A DNA stretch of 64,000 nt from Calliphora vicina (GCF_958450345.1 NC_088784.1:60311247-60375246); one strand, 5' to 3'; shown: positions 1-11,781, counted from the stretch's first letter. Numbers and translations are program-made. The notes: generated from the sequence alone by a model not told the origin.

Positions 1-658
1 ATTAATTTTATTATCATTACCATTATTTAAATTATATATATATGAATCTTGGACAATTTTATAATTTATTTAAAAAAAATAATCTAAAAAACTTATTGAG
101 TACAATTATTGCCATGAGTCCAAAAGAAAACAAAAAAAATAATAATTAAATTTAAACCAAAAATAAAAAAAGGATCAAAAACCATTATAAACAAATTATT
201 TATAAAAAAGAAAAACTATTTAATGCAAATAATAAAGATTTAAAAATAACAAAATTATATAGAAGAAATGTGAAACAAAGAAACTAAATATATTTACTTA
301 TATTAAATAATATATCGATGTATGTTATAAGTAGAGGCATGTTATTGTAATTATAATTATTTTAAAGAAATATTAAATTAAACATATTTAAAAATACATA
401 GATTATTTAAACATAAAATACAATAATATTTTATTAAACAAATTTAGGAGGCTATATCCTGTAATATACAGAGAAGAAAACTATTTCCTAAACAATTTCA
501 ATTAAAATATTTATCAGATATTGAACTGGTTCCAATTATTTCATAATACAAAAATAAGATTACTATAAAGACCATTTTCCACCTCTTATAAATATCGTTA
601 TCAGTTTAGAATTCAACATACATAAATATTTCGAATATATGTATGTATATATGTATAT
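1..658. other. AT-rich intergenic DNA, no gene seen
   Basis: Very AT-rich sequence with many short A and T runs. No coding pattern, inverted repeat or RNA gene was recognised. Confidence 0.5.
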
Positions 659-2087
659 GGGGGATTTCATGTCAAGTGAACATTTTGAAATTGATGTCTT
701 TCAATCGGGATGAAATTTGCACCAAGGTTAGACCCATTGGATAGTAATTCAGACACCATTTTTCAACAAGATCGGTCAAGAACTATCTGAATTAGAGGGA
801 GTCTATATTTGACATTTTGGCCAAACTGGTGTTTCTTCTCATCCATTTAACTTACTACCTATACTCTAATAAATTTTCATGTAAATTTCCTACATTAATA
901 GTGGGAAACTTTTCTCCTTCTATAATTAGGGTAAAAATACATCTTGTGTGTAAATTCAAATATTTTTTTTTTTAATTTGTATATAAAAAAAAATTTTAAT
1001 TTGTATATAAAAATTTATATTAAGGGTCCTCATGTAAACGCTTAAAAGCCTCGCAAACTGTGCAATCTGTGCATTTTTACACTCTCGCAAATGAACTGTC
1101 AAAAAATGTATGGAAATTCGTTTGCACAACTCCGATAAGTTTGCGCGACAATTTCGACTCGCAAACTTGAATTTATTGTGCAATTGATGAATCAGCTGCT
1201 TTTGTTTACTTTTATTTATAAAAAATAAAAATCAAATCAAATAAAATACATACATATGTATGTATGTATAAATATTTTGTGCATGTGAAAATTGTGTATC
1301 TTTGGAACATAATGATTGGATTGAATGGCATTGTGTATGTAAACATTAACCAACAGCTAGAACATAAACAAATTCTTCCAAAATATGTATACCATCATTT
1401 GTTCCAAAGATTTAACTTTCATTCAACATGTCTAGAATTCAAATTTATACAATTTAAAAATTTTTTTTTTAAAGCTTTTGTTGAATATATTTTTATTTGA
1501 CAGTTTTATCAAATAGAGAGAAATTTAATGTATAAACTTGCACAAAATTGAAAAGGTGGGTTCATGAAACACGTCGCGCAAATTTGCACAATTGAACAAA
1601 TGGGAAACTTAAGTGTTTAAATGAGTACCCTTATTATGTTTACAGACTTTATTTGTAAAACTTCAATTTATGCACAATATATGTAATTTTAAACATAAAA
1701 CGCCTATTATATTATAAAAATTTTAAATACAACATTTTGTTTGTATTTTTGCTGAATAAAGTATGTAATTGATTTTGATAAACATATTGTGCTTAAATTT
1801 ACGCATATTGTGCAATTTTACATGAAAACTTGCTAACTTTATAGTAGTAGATTTACATGCATTTTTTAGAGTGTATTGTTCTTAGTTTAGATAGCTATTT
1901 TTTCAATCTTTCGAAAAAAAATTTAAAAAAAAATTAAAATTTTTTATTTTTTTATAATTTTTTTCCGAAATTAAAAACAGTTTTGACTTTTTTCAAAATA
2001 GGCCCTTTTTTCTTTCTCAAAAGAAAGCTTTCATCCCGATCGGAAGACATCGATTTCAAAAGTTGGTTTACTTGACATGAAATCCCC
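659..2087. mobile_element. Inverted-repeat DNA element with GGGGATTTCATGTCAAGT ends
   Basis: The left end GGGGATTTCATGTCAAGT (660-677) is matched by its exact complement just before 2087. Similarity continues inward: a block like ATCGGGATGAAA on the left pairs with TTTCATCCCGAT on the right. No transposase reading frame is visible, so this looks like a non-autonomous element of about 1.4 kb. A second inverted-repeat element is nested inside it. The family is not recognised and no clear target duplication is seen. Confidence 0.75.
1021..1633. mobile_element. Nested inverted-repeat element with TAAGGGT ends
   Basis: The ends 1021-1045 and 1609-1633 are inverted copies about 25 bp long matching at about 22 positions (TAAGGGTCCTCATGTAAACG against TAAGGGTACTCATTTAAACA). 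It lies wholly inside the 659-2087 element and so inserted later. It has no coding capacity. The family is unknown. Confidence 0.65.
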
Positions 2088-2359
2088 GATATATAAAAAT
2101 CGCTGTAAATAAATTTATATCAATAGCCCCATAATTGGATAGCTCCCATATAAGAACCACTTCGGAAAACCACATAAATACGCATTTTTTTATACGTTTG
2201 GTATAATATTGTTCCTGCCCTTAATTTCTAGGCCTTACAATAAGTAATTAAATCTTATAACTAAACAATTATTGTTCACTCAGTGAAGAATCATATTTGG
2301 CAAATTAGTCTCAAATTAGATGAGTGGTAAGTCAGATCTAATCAGCCATGATCTGTCTT

Positions 2360-3093
2360 GAGTTACTGTAAGTAGACTTGCGAGCAAGTTCGGATGATGA
2401 TGTAATTTCGACAAATAAGCTTCACGAGTTTTTCTAGTCCTTGACCAAAGGCACATCTAAGTCTCTATGGATGTTCTAATTTCTTATGTACCCGTCATGG
2501 TTCTAAGAATTTTGGATTGCGCCCTCTGTATGAGATCTATAATGACAATGCTTGCTGTTCCCCTTAATTGGATTGGTTTTAAGACTGTCTTATACAGAAT
2601 GACTTTACAGTTAAGGCTTAATTTCGATTGATGGTGAATTAGCCAGTGTAAATTAGAAGCTTTTAGTTTCATGTGGTGCCGCTTGACTTCTATGTGCTGA
2701 CCAAGGTATATAACGTGATCAGACTGTGGGATGTTCACACTGTTTAGTGTCACTGGTGGATAACTTTCTCTCCTAAGTGAAAACCGTATGTACCTACATT
2801 TGATTTCATTTACTTGTATTCTCCAATTTTTTAGCCACGTGCCTGAGTTAATTATCTAGGTTTCTAGATGCTACATTTGCATCCACATGACAACTAAGAA
2901 TTGCAGTGTTATCTGCAAAGGTGGAAATGGTTAATTCATCGGACTCGGGCAAATCAGAGGTGCATAGTAAGTAAAGGGTTGGTCCTAGAACACTTTCCTG
3001 AGGTACACCAGTAGTGATCGCATGGTCGCCTGTCACATAATCGCCGCATTTTATCCTAAACAAGCTATACGATATGATAGACTCTAGTACACT
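2360..3093 (-). pseudogene. Decayed Jockey-type LINE reverse transcriptase, 3' part
   Basis: Read on the minus strand, this stretch keeps the second half of a Jockey-clade reverse transcriptase in several broken frames. At 3063-2848 a GVPQESVLGP block (usual form GVPQGSILGP) is followed by FADNTAILS, where the catalytic FADD has become FADN. At 2753-2360 the thumb and C-terminal region is recognisable (YLGQHI, YKTVLKPI, IHRDLDVPLVKD) but contains stop codons. Comparison with the intact LINE at 34506-37157 gives the same order. The first half of the RT is displaced to 5030-5345 by the two elements between. It is a dead copy. Confidence 0.8.
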
Positions 3094-3947
3094 CAGGTCT
3101 CGTTTTATGCAATAGATGCGTTACAAAAAAAATCGCATAAATTGAATTCGCATAAAAAGATACTCTAGCTTCATATAAAAACTAATGATTCATTCCAAAA
3201 TTCTGAAAAACCGCATAAATTCAGATTTTAATTAAAAAATCAGAACAAAATCGCATAAAAAAATCAAAAAAAATTGTATTTATTTAATTTATTTAAACAA
3301 TAAAAACAAAATACGTTAAAAATAAACAAAAATATTTATAATTACAGAAAAAGTGAAAATGATCAAAAAAAAAATAAGCTAACGCATTTTTAAAGGAAAT
3401 TCTGTAAATATGCATGATTAATCTGAATCACTGAATAATTGTCTGCATCGGTTTGGAATTGGTTCAGCGTCACTTTCATCACTAGATGATATAATCATAT
3501 TGTCATCATATGGTAAAATATCATTTTCATCACTAGAATTAATCTAGTGAATAGGGGACGAAATCCAAGAATTTTTAGGAGCTTCAATTGCTTCTTTTCT
3601 TGCAAAATAATTTGCCATTAAACTTTGCGATTTTAAATTTTTAAGTTGCTTATGCAACTCCGGAAAACAGATCAGTCAGTCCGCGATGAATCTTTCATTC
3701 TTTTTCCGTATCTGAATCTATATTAAGAATTTGATTTTGTAAAAAACAAACTATAACCATTATATCAGTGATGCAAAATTGGTTTAATTTAAAAAAGTAA
3801 GGCCCTTAAGGGCTCGGTTATGTAAATGAAAAATTAAAAAAAAAAAAAAAAAAAAAAAACCATCTAAAATTTCAAAATCTTTTAAAATTCAAAAAAAAAA
3901 TTAATTTAAAAATCGCATAAATTTGAATCCGCATAAAACGAGACCTG
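3094..3947. mobile_element. Tigger/pogo-like DNA transposon remnant
   Basis: Perfect 17-bp terminal inverted repeats CAGGTCTCGTTTTATGC (3094-3110) and its complement (3931-3947) bound an 854 bp element. The TIR resembles Tigger/pogo-type ends, which carry a CTCGTTTTAT core; that comparison is from memory. On the minus strand a short acidic, serine-rich tail ending at a TAA at 3418-3420 resembles the C-terminus of such transposases, but no catalytic region survives. It sits inside the decayed LINE. Confidence 0.6.
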
Positions 3948-3963
3948 GGTATACATATATTAT

Positions 3964-5027
3964 GTGTACTACACCATTTTTTATTTAAATTGAGAAAATT
4001 CCATATGAAATTGAGAATTTTCATTTTGAATTGAGAAAATTCCAAATGAAATAGAGAATTTCCATTCCAAATTGAAAAAATTCCAATTTAAATTGAGAAA
4101 ATTCCAAATGAAATTGAGAAAATTTTAGATAAAATTGAGAAACATTATATACATGTTTTTATATTAAAAAAAACAAAATTAACGATTATATCAGATGTGG
4201 AAAGATGTGGTTGGTGATCTGGATAGAGAGACCAATTTTAATTTATTTTGTCGTAGAAAACATGGTTGATCTCGTGTTGGATCCCGAACAGTTCGATACC
4301 TTCTTCCCGTGGTCACAACATCCACCTGATAGGTGCAATTGGTACCGCAGGGATTATTCAAATGGAAAGTCGCAGAGGTTCGTTTACTGCCGAAAGTACA
4401 AACGAATGGGTTAAAAGAGTTGTTGATAGATGACAAGAGTTGGGCATCAGTTACCTTAACTCGTTCTGGCATGTGACAATGCACACACAGTCGTCTACGG
4501 GAAATTTTCCCCAATGCTTATTGATATAATTTTGTCCAAAATCAAAAGTATTCTGATGTCAAGGATGAATATACCATCCGTAAATCTTCTTAATGGTAAC
4601 GATTCCAAGTCCGTATAACTACTGGAGATTACAGTAGAGCTATACATCATACACCATCATTCCAACAAAGCATTTTGGAATTGCAAGATATGCCTGTTGG
4701 TCAATAACATTGCATATTTATGTTATTTGTTTCATACATATTTGTTTAATGTATATTATTTATATAGAGTAAATAATATTTTCACAATCTCATTTGGAAT
4801 TTTCTTAATTACAATTAGAATTTTCCCAATTTCATTTGGAATTTTCTAAATTTGAATTTGAATTTCTCAATTTCATTTGGAATTTTCTCAATTTAAAATG
4901 GAAATTCTAAATTTCAATTGGAATTTTCTCAATCTAAAATGGAAATTCTCAATATCATTTCTAAATTTCTCAATTCAAAATGGAAATTCTCAATTTTATT
5001 TGGAATTTTCTCAATATGTGTAGTGTA
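3964..5027. mobile_element. Foldback element with satellite-like arms
   Basis: The ends TGTACTACAC (3964-3973) and GTGTAGTGTA (5018-5027) are inverted with one mismatch. Both arms consist of degenerate short units based on AATTGAGAAAATTCCAAATG, in opposite orientation on the two sides (about 3985-4150 and 4780-5015). The middle 4190-4720 is more complex sequence of unknown origin with no convincing gene. Together with the adjoining 3094-3947 element it splits the decayed LINE. Confidence 0.65.
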
Positions 5028-5029
5028 TG

Positions 5030-5345
5030 TACCTTTATGACAAGCCTTGTTAAAAGACTGGGCAACATATAGAAATATTGCGGAACAGACCTTTTCAGTT
5101 CGAAAGATTTTCGTATCTCTCCAGTTAGGCGGTTAACTTGCTCAATTGTTCCGTGATGCTCACGGAATCCGAATTGATTAACTGGGATAATGTTTTGACT
5201 ATTTAAGAATGTTAAATTTTTAAGCAAACAAGGCGCTGATTGGTCTGTAGGATGATGCCAATCAGCTTATAATTGCCACATCTGGTAGGTTTCCAATCAT
5301 GGAAGGGGTAAATAAATTATAACCTGGCGATTTCCTGACAAACAA
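5030..5345 (-). pseudogene. Decayed Jockey-type LINE reverse transcriptase, 5' part
   Basis: The minus strand encodes NQFGFREHHGTIEQV followed by a frameshifted continuation. This matches the QFGFRRKHSTIEQV region of the intact LINE at 34506-37157. Upstream pieces equivalent to the KSPGID and SYRPISLL blocks can be traced to about 5345 with stops. About 17 codons appear to be missing at the junction with the 2360-3093 part. Confidence 0.75.
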
Positions 5346-5487
5346 CTTACAATGCTACGACTCCGATTGTGAATTGTATAATTATATTTAGGGGGAGTGC
5401 AGATACATACAGTAGTTCTATACATAAATACATAGACGTTTAGCAAAGTAAAAGATAATTCAACACTCTACAAATTGTAATCGATAA

Positions 5488-7797
5488 CACTATGCAACAA
5501 ATGAAGACTTTTGGAAAAACACAAGATCATGACAGTATAGGTTCGACTCTACTACCAAAGGGTAGTAAAACCCTATACTCAGTTTGCCCATTTTGGTGAC
5601 CGATTTTTTTTTATGGGCCCCCAAAGTTTCTGAAAATCAGTGGGGCCTCTAAAAAAGGTGTCATCAGTTTTTGTTTAACAGCTAATTCAGACTTTGTGAT
5701 AGGGCTTAACTTTATATGGCAATAATATAGATAAGAGTCCGCTAAATAAATTTTGTTAAAATCTGTTTCTAAAAAATAGCTTTTTCGTGCACTTTTGTTT
5801 TTTTTTACTTTTTTTAGAATAACTTCCAGGGACTCCTAATTTTTCAATAACAATATTTTGCAAAGTTGTAGCTACGGTAAATCTGAATAACTCTGAACAT
5901 ATCAATGCAATCCGAACATATCTACGCATTCTAAATAGCTGTCAAAAATCACTTTGTAGCTTAAAAATTTTAGTTTTTTACTATTTTTTGACTCTAAAAC
6001 AAAAATTTTTGTTAAAAATGTATGTTCGAGTGTATACTTCTCTATTGTGCTGGAATAACGAAGAATGGGCAAATCATTATCGTAATGATCCGGGCGAATC
6101 ACTTTATCCAATCTTGATCACGCAAGACCGGCTTGATGCAAGATATGAAAAAACATCAACATTTTTGAAAGTGGGCAAGGTTTGTGGAGCTTCTGAAGAG
6201 TAAATGTAAGCTTTTTATATACGTTTTTGATATCGGTGGAAACCTTATAACTTGGAGATAGATATTTTAGTGAACTGAATAAATTTTGTGTTTCTTCGGA
6301 CGTATTTTACCTTAAAAACTAACTATATTATAAAATGGTGATTTTCCATCAAGAAAAATAAAAACTTTGAATTAATGTAAAATTTGAACAGTAACAGACA
6401 TCACAATAAAATTTGGAAGTAATATAGATCTAAATGTTCTTAAGTCAATGGCATCACTAATGTTGCCATTCTTTGTTTTCAAACATCGAAATTAATAAAA
6501 CGGGGAAAATGTGCTCCAAAAACTGAGTTTTTTTTTAGAAAATAGCCCACTTTGACGTTATTTACAGTATGATAGTAAAAACGTTTTGTATGTATATAAA
6601 CAATATATAGGGCTCTACAAATATGACGAGCTTTTGAGGATCGGTGCTTTGCGTTTTTAGAATTTTTTACTTAAACCTAAAATTTTGTTTCAAAATTGGC
6701 CAAGTTTGGATAGGGCTGGAGGGTACAATGTCCGCTTAAGTTAGTAAAATTTTACTTTATACGTTTTTGCATTAAGTTCTTTTTGCAGATCATAAAAAAA
6801 TGTATGTAGCCACGAAGAAAATTAGTTTTTTATAAAAAAAACAAGTATGGGGACTTTTTTGGGAAAAAACTTAAATACAAAGCATACAAAGTTGAAATAT
6901 ATAAAAAGATGCTTCAACTTTGGATGCGTGTAACTTTTTATAGGGACGAAATAATTGTTATCAGGTTTATTTTATTTTCTTTAGAATTTTATCGCAAATA
7001 TACGTCGTATATAAAAAACAAATTTCGACCTTTCGTAGGCCCATCATATATAAAATACAAAAAAAGATCGAGCAAAATTTTTAAAAAAATCATATTTTTG
7101 TAGATCTTCTCAAGGACTATCTACATTTTTAATTTCACCTCATTCGGATCATAAATGGCTTTTTTGCGATTTTTGTTTAAATGTGTGACATTGAGGGTCC
7201 ACTCACTGATCCCCATTCCGAACACCTCAGCCGAGTAAATAATACAGCACAACATAGAAGTAAATCTTTGTTTTAGCGTAAAAAAATAGTAGAAACGAAA
7301 ATTGTTAAGGTACAAAGTGATCTTTATGTGTTATTTAGAGAGACTAGACACGTTCAGAATGCATTGATATGTTCTCAAGAGTTGTTCAACTTTACCGTAG
7401 CTACAACTTTGCGAAATATTGTTAGTGAAAAATTACGAGACCCTGGAAGTTATTCTAAAAAAAGTAAAAAAAATGTCTTCCTATATTTTTTCAACAAAAG
7501 TGCACGAAAAAGCTATTTTTTGGAAAAAGAATTGTAACAAAATTTATTTGGCGGAATCTTAGCTATATTATTGCCATATAAAGTTAAGCCGTATCACAAA
7601 GTCTGAATTAGCTGTTAACCAAAATCTGATAACACCTTTTTTTGAGGCCCAACTGATTTTCAGAAACTTTGGGGGCTCATAAAAAAAAAAATCGGTCACC
7701 AAAATGGACAAACTGAGTATTGGGTTTTACTACTCTTTGGTAGTGGAGTCGAACCTATATAGTCATGATCGTGTGTTTTTTTCATTGTTGCACTGTG
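5488..7797. mobile_element. 2.3 kb foldback element, arms about 410 bp
   Basis: The outer ends CACTATGCAACAA (5488-5500) and TTGTTGCACTGTG (7785-7797) are inverted. Long arms follow: 5530-5935 is repeated in reverse complement at about 7345-7765, including a palindromic GGTTCGACTC...GAGTCGAACC edge and the word GTAGCTACGGTA. The centre contains GGATGCGTGTAACTTTTTA, shared with the element at 11782-12554, so the two belong to one family. No transposase is visible. A coding-looking island lies at 6018-6203. Confidence 0.8.
6018..6203 (+). other. Unidentified 61-codon coding-looking island inside the foldback
   Basis: An ATG-initiated frame of 61 residues has a more balanced base composition and a more protein-like composition than its surroundings (for example LLCWNNEEWANHYRNDPG, then LDARYEKTSTFLKVGKVC) and ends GASEE-stop, followed shortly by GTAAG. 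No family was recognised. It could be an exon fragment captured by the foldback element or a chance frame. It is isolated, has no visible promoter and is not claimed as a gene. Confidence 0.3.
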
Positions 7798-7902
7798 TAA
7801 TGGGCCAATTTCGGAAACGGAACATATCACATGAAGTAAACAAAATTTCTAACTAAATTGTAACATGCTTAGGTCATATCTAGTATTTGACCATGCATTT
7901 CT

Positions 7903-8133
7903 TTATCAGTTTATTTGTTGGCTGTAAATTACATAAAAGTACACAACTATGCACTAATGTAAATGCAATTTACCGATAAATAAATGCAGTCAGTTTCTTG
8001 AACTTTTTAACCCAACCACAAATTTGCGATATTAATTATTACAACTTTAATAAATTGCAATGCAGTCAATTTAGTTTCTGCATTTCAACTCTCCAGTATA
8101 AATACCGGGTAAATTGCATTTACAAAATCAGTC
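7903..8133 (+). promoter_or_regulatory. PPO-A upstream region: GATA, RUNX, TATA and Inr words
   Basis: TATAAATA at 8097-8104 is followed about 33 bases later by an initiator-like TCAGTC (8128-8133), giving a start near 8130 and a leader of about 80 bases. A RUNX-type word AACCACA is at 8014-8020. GATA-type words are TTATCAG (7903-7909) and GATAA (7975-7979). In Drosophila, GATA (Serpent) and RUNX (Lozenge) sites together drive crystal-cell PPO genes. The assignment here is by sequence word only. Confidence 0.6.
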
Positions 8134-8212
8134 TGAATTCAAATATTTATTTGAATTCACTATAACTGAACTTTTCGTTTAATTAAAAAAAAGTAATACT
8201 AAAACTAACAAC

Positions 8213-10524
8213 ATGTCCACGGCCAATAAAGAAAACCTCTTGTTGCTCTTCGATCGTCCTACTGAGCCTGTGTTTATGGAAAAGGGTAAAACCTCTACCG
8301 TATTTGATGTGCCTGATAAGTTTCTAACCGATCGTTATCGGCCTATTGGCAATGAGGTGCAGTCTCGTTTTGGTGACTCTGCTGACAAAAAGGTGCCAGT
8401 ACGTGACATACGTGTGCCGGATCTAAGAATACCCATGTCCTTGGGTCGTGATGAAAACTTTTCTTTGTTTATACCAAAACACCGAGCTATTGCAGGGCGT
8501 TTGATTGATATTTTTATGGGCATGCGTACCACAGATGAACTGCTGAGTGTGGCAGTTTACGCTCGTGATCGTGTAAATCCCTATATGTTTAACTATGCTC
8601 TATCGGTGGCATTGCTGCATCGTCCGGATACCAAAGATTTGGATTTACCTTCCTATGCTCAAAATTTCCCCGGTAAGTTTGTAGACTCTCAAGTTTTTCG
8701 TAGAGTACGAGAAGAGGCAACTGTTGTGCCGGAAGGTTCCCGCATGCCTATAGTAGTGCCCAGAGATTATACGGCTTCTGATTTGGATCCTGAACATCGT
8801 CTGTGGTATTTCCGTGAAGATATTGGTATAAATTTACATCATTGGCATTGGCATTTGGTTTATCCATTTGAGGCTACCGATCCTCAGATTGTAACGAAAG
8901 ATCGTCGTGGTGAATTGTTCTACTACATGCATGAACAGGTCATGGCACGATATAATATGGAACGTTTCAGTAACAATTTGGCTCGCGTGATTAGATTAAA
9001 TAATTTCCGTGAACCCATACCTGAGGGCTATTTCCCTAAAATGGATTCTTTGGTGGCTAGTCGTGCTTGGCCACCACGTTTTCAGAATACCCAAATCAAA
9101 GATTTAAGGCGTCAAGCTGATCAAATAAGTTTGGATGTGGGAGATTTGGAGAGGTGGCGTGATCGTATATTGGAAGCAATTCATATGGGATATGCTGTGG
9201 ATGTAAGTATTGTATGGATTTTAAAAAATTTTATGCCAGGAGGAGTTTTTAATCTTTATGAAAATTGATATTGAGATTCAGATAGACACATAGATTATTT
9301 AAAAAAAAAACTATTCATTTCCAGGAACAAGGCCAACGTAAAATGCTTGATGAAGCTACTGGCATTGATACTTTAGGCAACATGATTGAATCGTCCATTA
9401 TTTCGCCTAATCGTGCTTTGTATGGTGACTTCCACAATCAAGGACACGTATTCCTATCGTATTGTCACGATCCCGATCATCGTTTCTTGGAATCATTTGG
9501 TGTTATTGGAGATTCTACGACCGCTATGCGAGACCCAGTCTTCTATAGGTGGCATGCTTACATTGATGATATATTCCAGGATCATAAGAAACGTCTACCA
9601 CCCTACACCCTGCCGCAACTGCAATACGAGGGTATTTCCATAACGGGCATACAAGTAGCCTCTGAAGGTGGTCAACCGAATATTTTGTCCACATTTTGGC
9701 AACAATCTGATTTAGATTTATCTAGAGGTATGGACTTTGTGCCAAGAGGCAATGTGTTTGCTCGTTTCACTCACTTACAGCATACACCCTTCACTTATAC
9801 GATTAATGTTAATAATGCTGGCGGTGCAATGCGCTTTGGTATGGTGCGCATATTTATAGCTCCCAAACATGATGAACGTGGCCAGCCAATGTTGTTCACT
9901 GAACAGCGTTTGTTAATGGTGGAATTGGACAAATTTGTGGCATCGCGTAAGTTTTAACATTAAACCGAAAACATGTTTTCCGTTTTATTTATTAAAATTA
10001 TTTGTAGTTAATCCTGGCAAGAACACCATTAAACGTCGATCTACTGAGTCAAGTGTGACCATACCATTCGAGCGTACTTTCCGTAATTTGGAAACTAATC
10101 GTCCAGCTGTTGGTTCTGCTAATGAACTAGAATTCAACTTCTGCGGTTGTGGTTGGCCTCAACATATGTTGATACCCAAGGGTCTTCCGGAGGGTTTGAG
10201 CTGTGAATTGTTTGTCATGGTATCCAACTATGAAGAAGATCGTGTAAGTGATACGCGGAAAATGCATAACTAAAAACAAATTTTATTAAAATTCTGACTT
10301 TTTTTTAGATCGATCAACAGTTATTAGGTTCATGCAGTGATGCTGCTTCCTATTGTGGTGTTCGTGATCTTAAGTATCCTGATCGTCGTCCCATGGGCTT
10401 CCCCTTCGATCGTTTGCCGCGTCAAGGTGCCGATCGTTTGCGTAATTTCCTTACACCCAATATGAGTATGGTTGACGTGTCTATACGTAATGATCCCAAC
10501 AGAGTTGTGCAGCGTCAAAATTGA
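8213..10524 (+). CDS. PPO: PPO-A: prophenoloxidase, four exons, most divergent copy
   Basis: This encodes a copper-containing tyrosinase-type zymogen that oxidises phenols to quinones for melanin in immunity and wound healing. Inferred exons are 8213-9202, 9325-9946, 10008-10243 and 10309-10524 (2064 bp, 687 residues), all with GT-AG borders and consistent phase. CuA histidines are H210, H214 and H240, within NLHHWHWHLVYP and YYMH. CuB histidines are H367, H371 and H407. Cleavage is expected at R52-F53 (QSRFG). A GCGWPQHM thioester-like motif lies in exon 3. There is no signal peptide, as usual for insect PPO, which is released by cell lysis. The start MSTANKENLLLLF is two residues longer than its neighbours. 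The 122-bp intron at 9203-9324 is absent from the other four copies, which read through this position. The N-terminus resembles Drosophila PPO2/PPO3 more than PPO1, from memory. Confidence 0.95.
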
Positions 10525-10641
10525 AGGGCTAATTAAAGATTGAGCATTTGTCGATGATGAAAACATGCAATGTTTAAAGGTTTATGAGTTTGGACTATTT
10601 GATTTGATATTTAGATATAAGTTTTTTTTGGTGGATTTGAA

Positions 10642-10647
10642 AATAAA
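10642..10647 (+). other. Candidate polyadenylation signal of PPO-A
   Basis: AATAAA lies 118 bases after the PPO-A stop codon, in AT-rich sequence, and is the first such hexamer noticed downstream. Confidence 0.45.
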
Positions 10648-11039
10648 AATACGTACATACATACAATTTAAATTTGTCTCTATACACTTCACCATAAATA
10701 GTAAGTTTACCACACCCTTTTTAATTTCTATAATATTCATTTGCAAATGTTGGACGTCGATATAACGGTCAATATATCTGAATATGAGAAAAATCGTTGC
10801 ATAATTGCGATGTAAGCAAAAAATGACGACTATCTTGTTTTTTGTTCACATAAGTTTACGTATATCTCAGGTAATACGTATGTACAATATGCACATATTA
10901 TTAGCTCAGTATGCAAACGTGAGAGGTCCCGTTTTTATGCAAATTGATCATTGATCCAGATAAATACATTATAATGTTATAAAAAAGTACACTAAAAACT
11001 CTCACCAGTAGCAGCACCAAAAATTACACACATAAATTC
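10648..11039. other. Intergenic DNA between PPO-A and the PPO relic
   Basis: No coding pattern or clear repeat was seen. The final part, from about 10980, begins to resemble the region upstream of PPO-B (an ACACACA-containing stretch before the GATA words) and belongs to the promoter region of the relic. Confidence 0.4.
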
Positions 11040-11157
11040 GCTATCTCTTATCAGCATAACTACCGAAATTATGCTATTGTTGATGCAAAACTAAACTACT
11101 GCCAGCATGCTCAACAACTAACTATAAATAGACAAACAAACTTAATACAGTCAGTAG
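11040..11157 (+). promoter_or_regulatory. Retained promoter of the PPO relic
   Basis: GCTATCTCTTATCAGC (11040-11055) is the same paired GATA-type word found upstream of PPO-B and PPO-D. TATAAATAG at 11123-11131 is followed 30 bases later by a TCAGTAG initiator (11151-11157). The RUNX-type AACCACA seen in the PPO-B and PPO-D promoters was not found here. The core promoter therefore looks intact although the gene is not. Confidence 0.6.
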
Positions 11158-11262
11158 TTCTATTAAAGGAACCACTCAAGAGTCTTCAGTTCGAGGCACC
11201 ACGAAATAGACATAATTTTGTAAAAATCGAAAAGTTCATTTTTAATATCGTAACCTTAAATA

Positions 11263-11364
11263 ATGGCTGACAGAAATAAACCATTTTACATGGAAAAGGG
11301 CGAATTCATTACTGTCTTTGACAATAATAAAGTGCAAAGCCGTTTTGGAGAAAACCGGTTTTGA
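11263..11364 (+). pseudogene. PPO relic: 33-codon mini reading frame
   Basis: The leader and start are clearly PPO (ATGGCTGACAGA, as in PPO-B and PPO-D), but two in-frame internal losses remove most of residues 7-17 and 31-46 of the normal protein. What remains reads MADRNKPF, then YMEKGEFITVFD, then the activation-site region VQSRFGE, and stops with TGA at 11362-11364. Everything downstream, including both copper sites, is gone. The leader is closest to that of PPO-D. It cannot be an enzyme. Either it is a truncated duplicate or it makes a short peptide carrying the R-F activation site; the first is far more likely. Confidence 0.85.
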
Positions 11365-11384
11365 AAATGGTTAGTTTAGGATTA

Positions 11385-11760
11385 GAGGGCGAGGCACCTA
11401 TCATACAAAGTAAATAGTTATTTTCGAATATCTTTATACAAATCAATTTCTTATCACTGCAGGAAGTTTAACCAAAAATGGGATCGTGACAGGGAGTGAG
11501 TCACCTTCCATACAATGTAAATAGGTATTGCTAAATAATTTGAGAACTATAATTCCAAGATTCTTATACAAAGTAAATAGTAATTTCGAATATCTGGGGA
11601 ACTATTTATAATTGCGAAAATCTTCAAGCTATACATGAATCAATTTCTTATCACTCCATGCTGTTTAAATAAAAATGGAAGGGATCGGAACCTCATATAC
11701 AAAGTAAAGTAAAATTGCGAGATTCTTCAAACTTTTTCTGAAACATTTTTTTGTTTAAAT
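11385..11760. repeat. Degenerate tandem repeat with CATACAAAGTAAATAG words
   Basis: Related phrases of the form CATACAAAGTAAATAGTTATT...CGAATATCT...AATTGCGAAAATCTTC recur at about 11390, 11500, 11565 and 11690, spaced 60-130 bases apart. Single copies of the same phrase occur at about 16450 plus 17085 (split by a MITE) and at 31180. Origin unknown. Confidence 0.5.
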
Positions 11761-11781
11761 TTTACATAAATTAGCTGAAAA

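Noticed and set aside
956..1500. Short frames at 956-1183 (-) and 1264-1500 (+)
   Set aside because: They lie within a nested inverted-repeat element, are AT-rich and show no domain.
4191..4514. Minus-strand frame of 107 codons in the foldback centre
   Set aside because: No domain, biased composition with repeated short words, and it lies between inverted arms; the opposite strand also has an open frame here.
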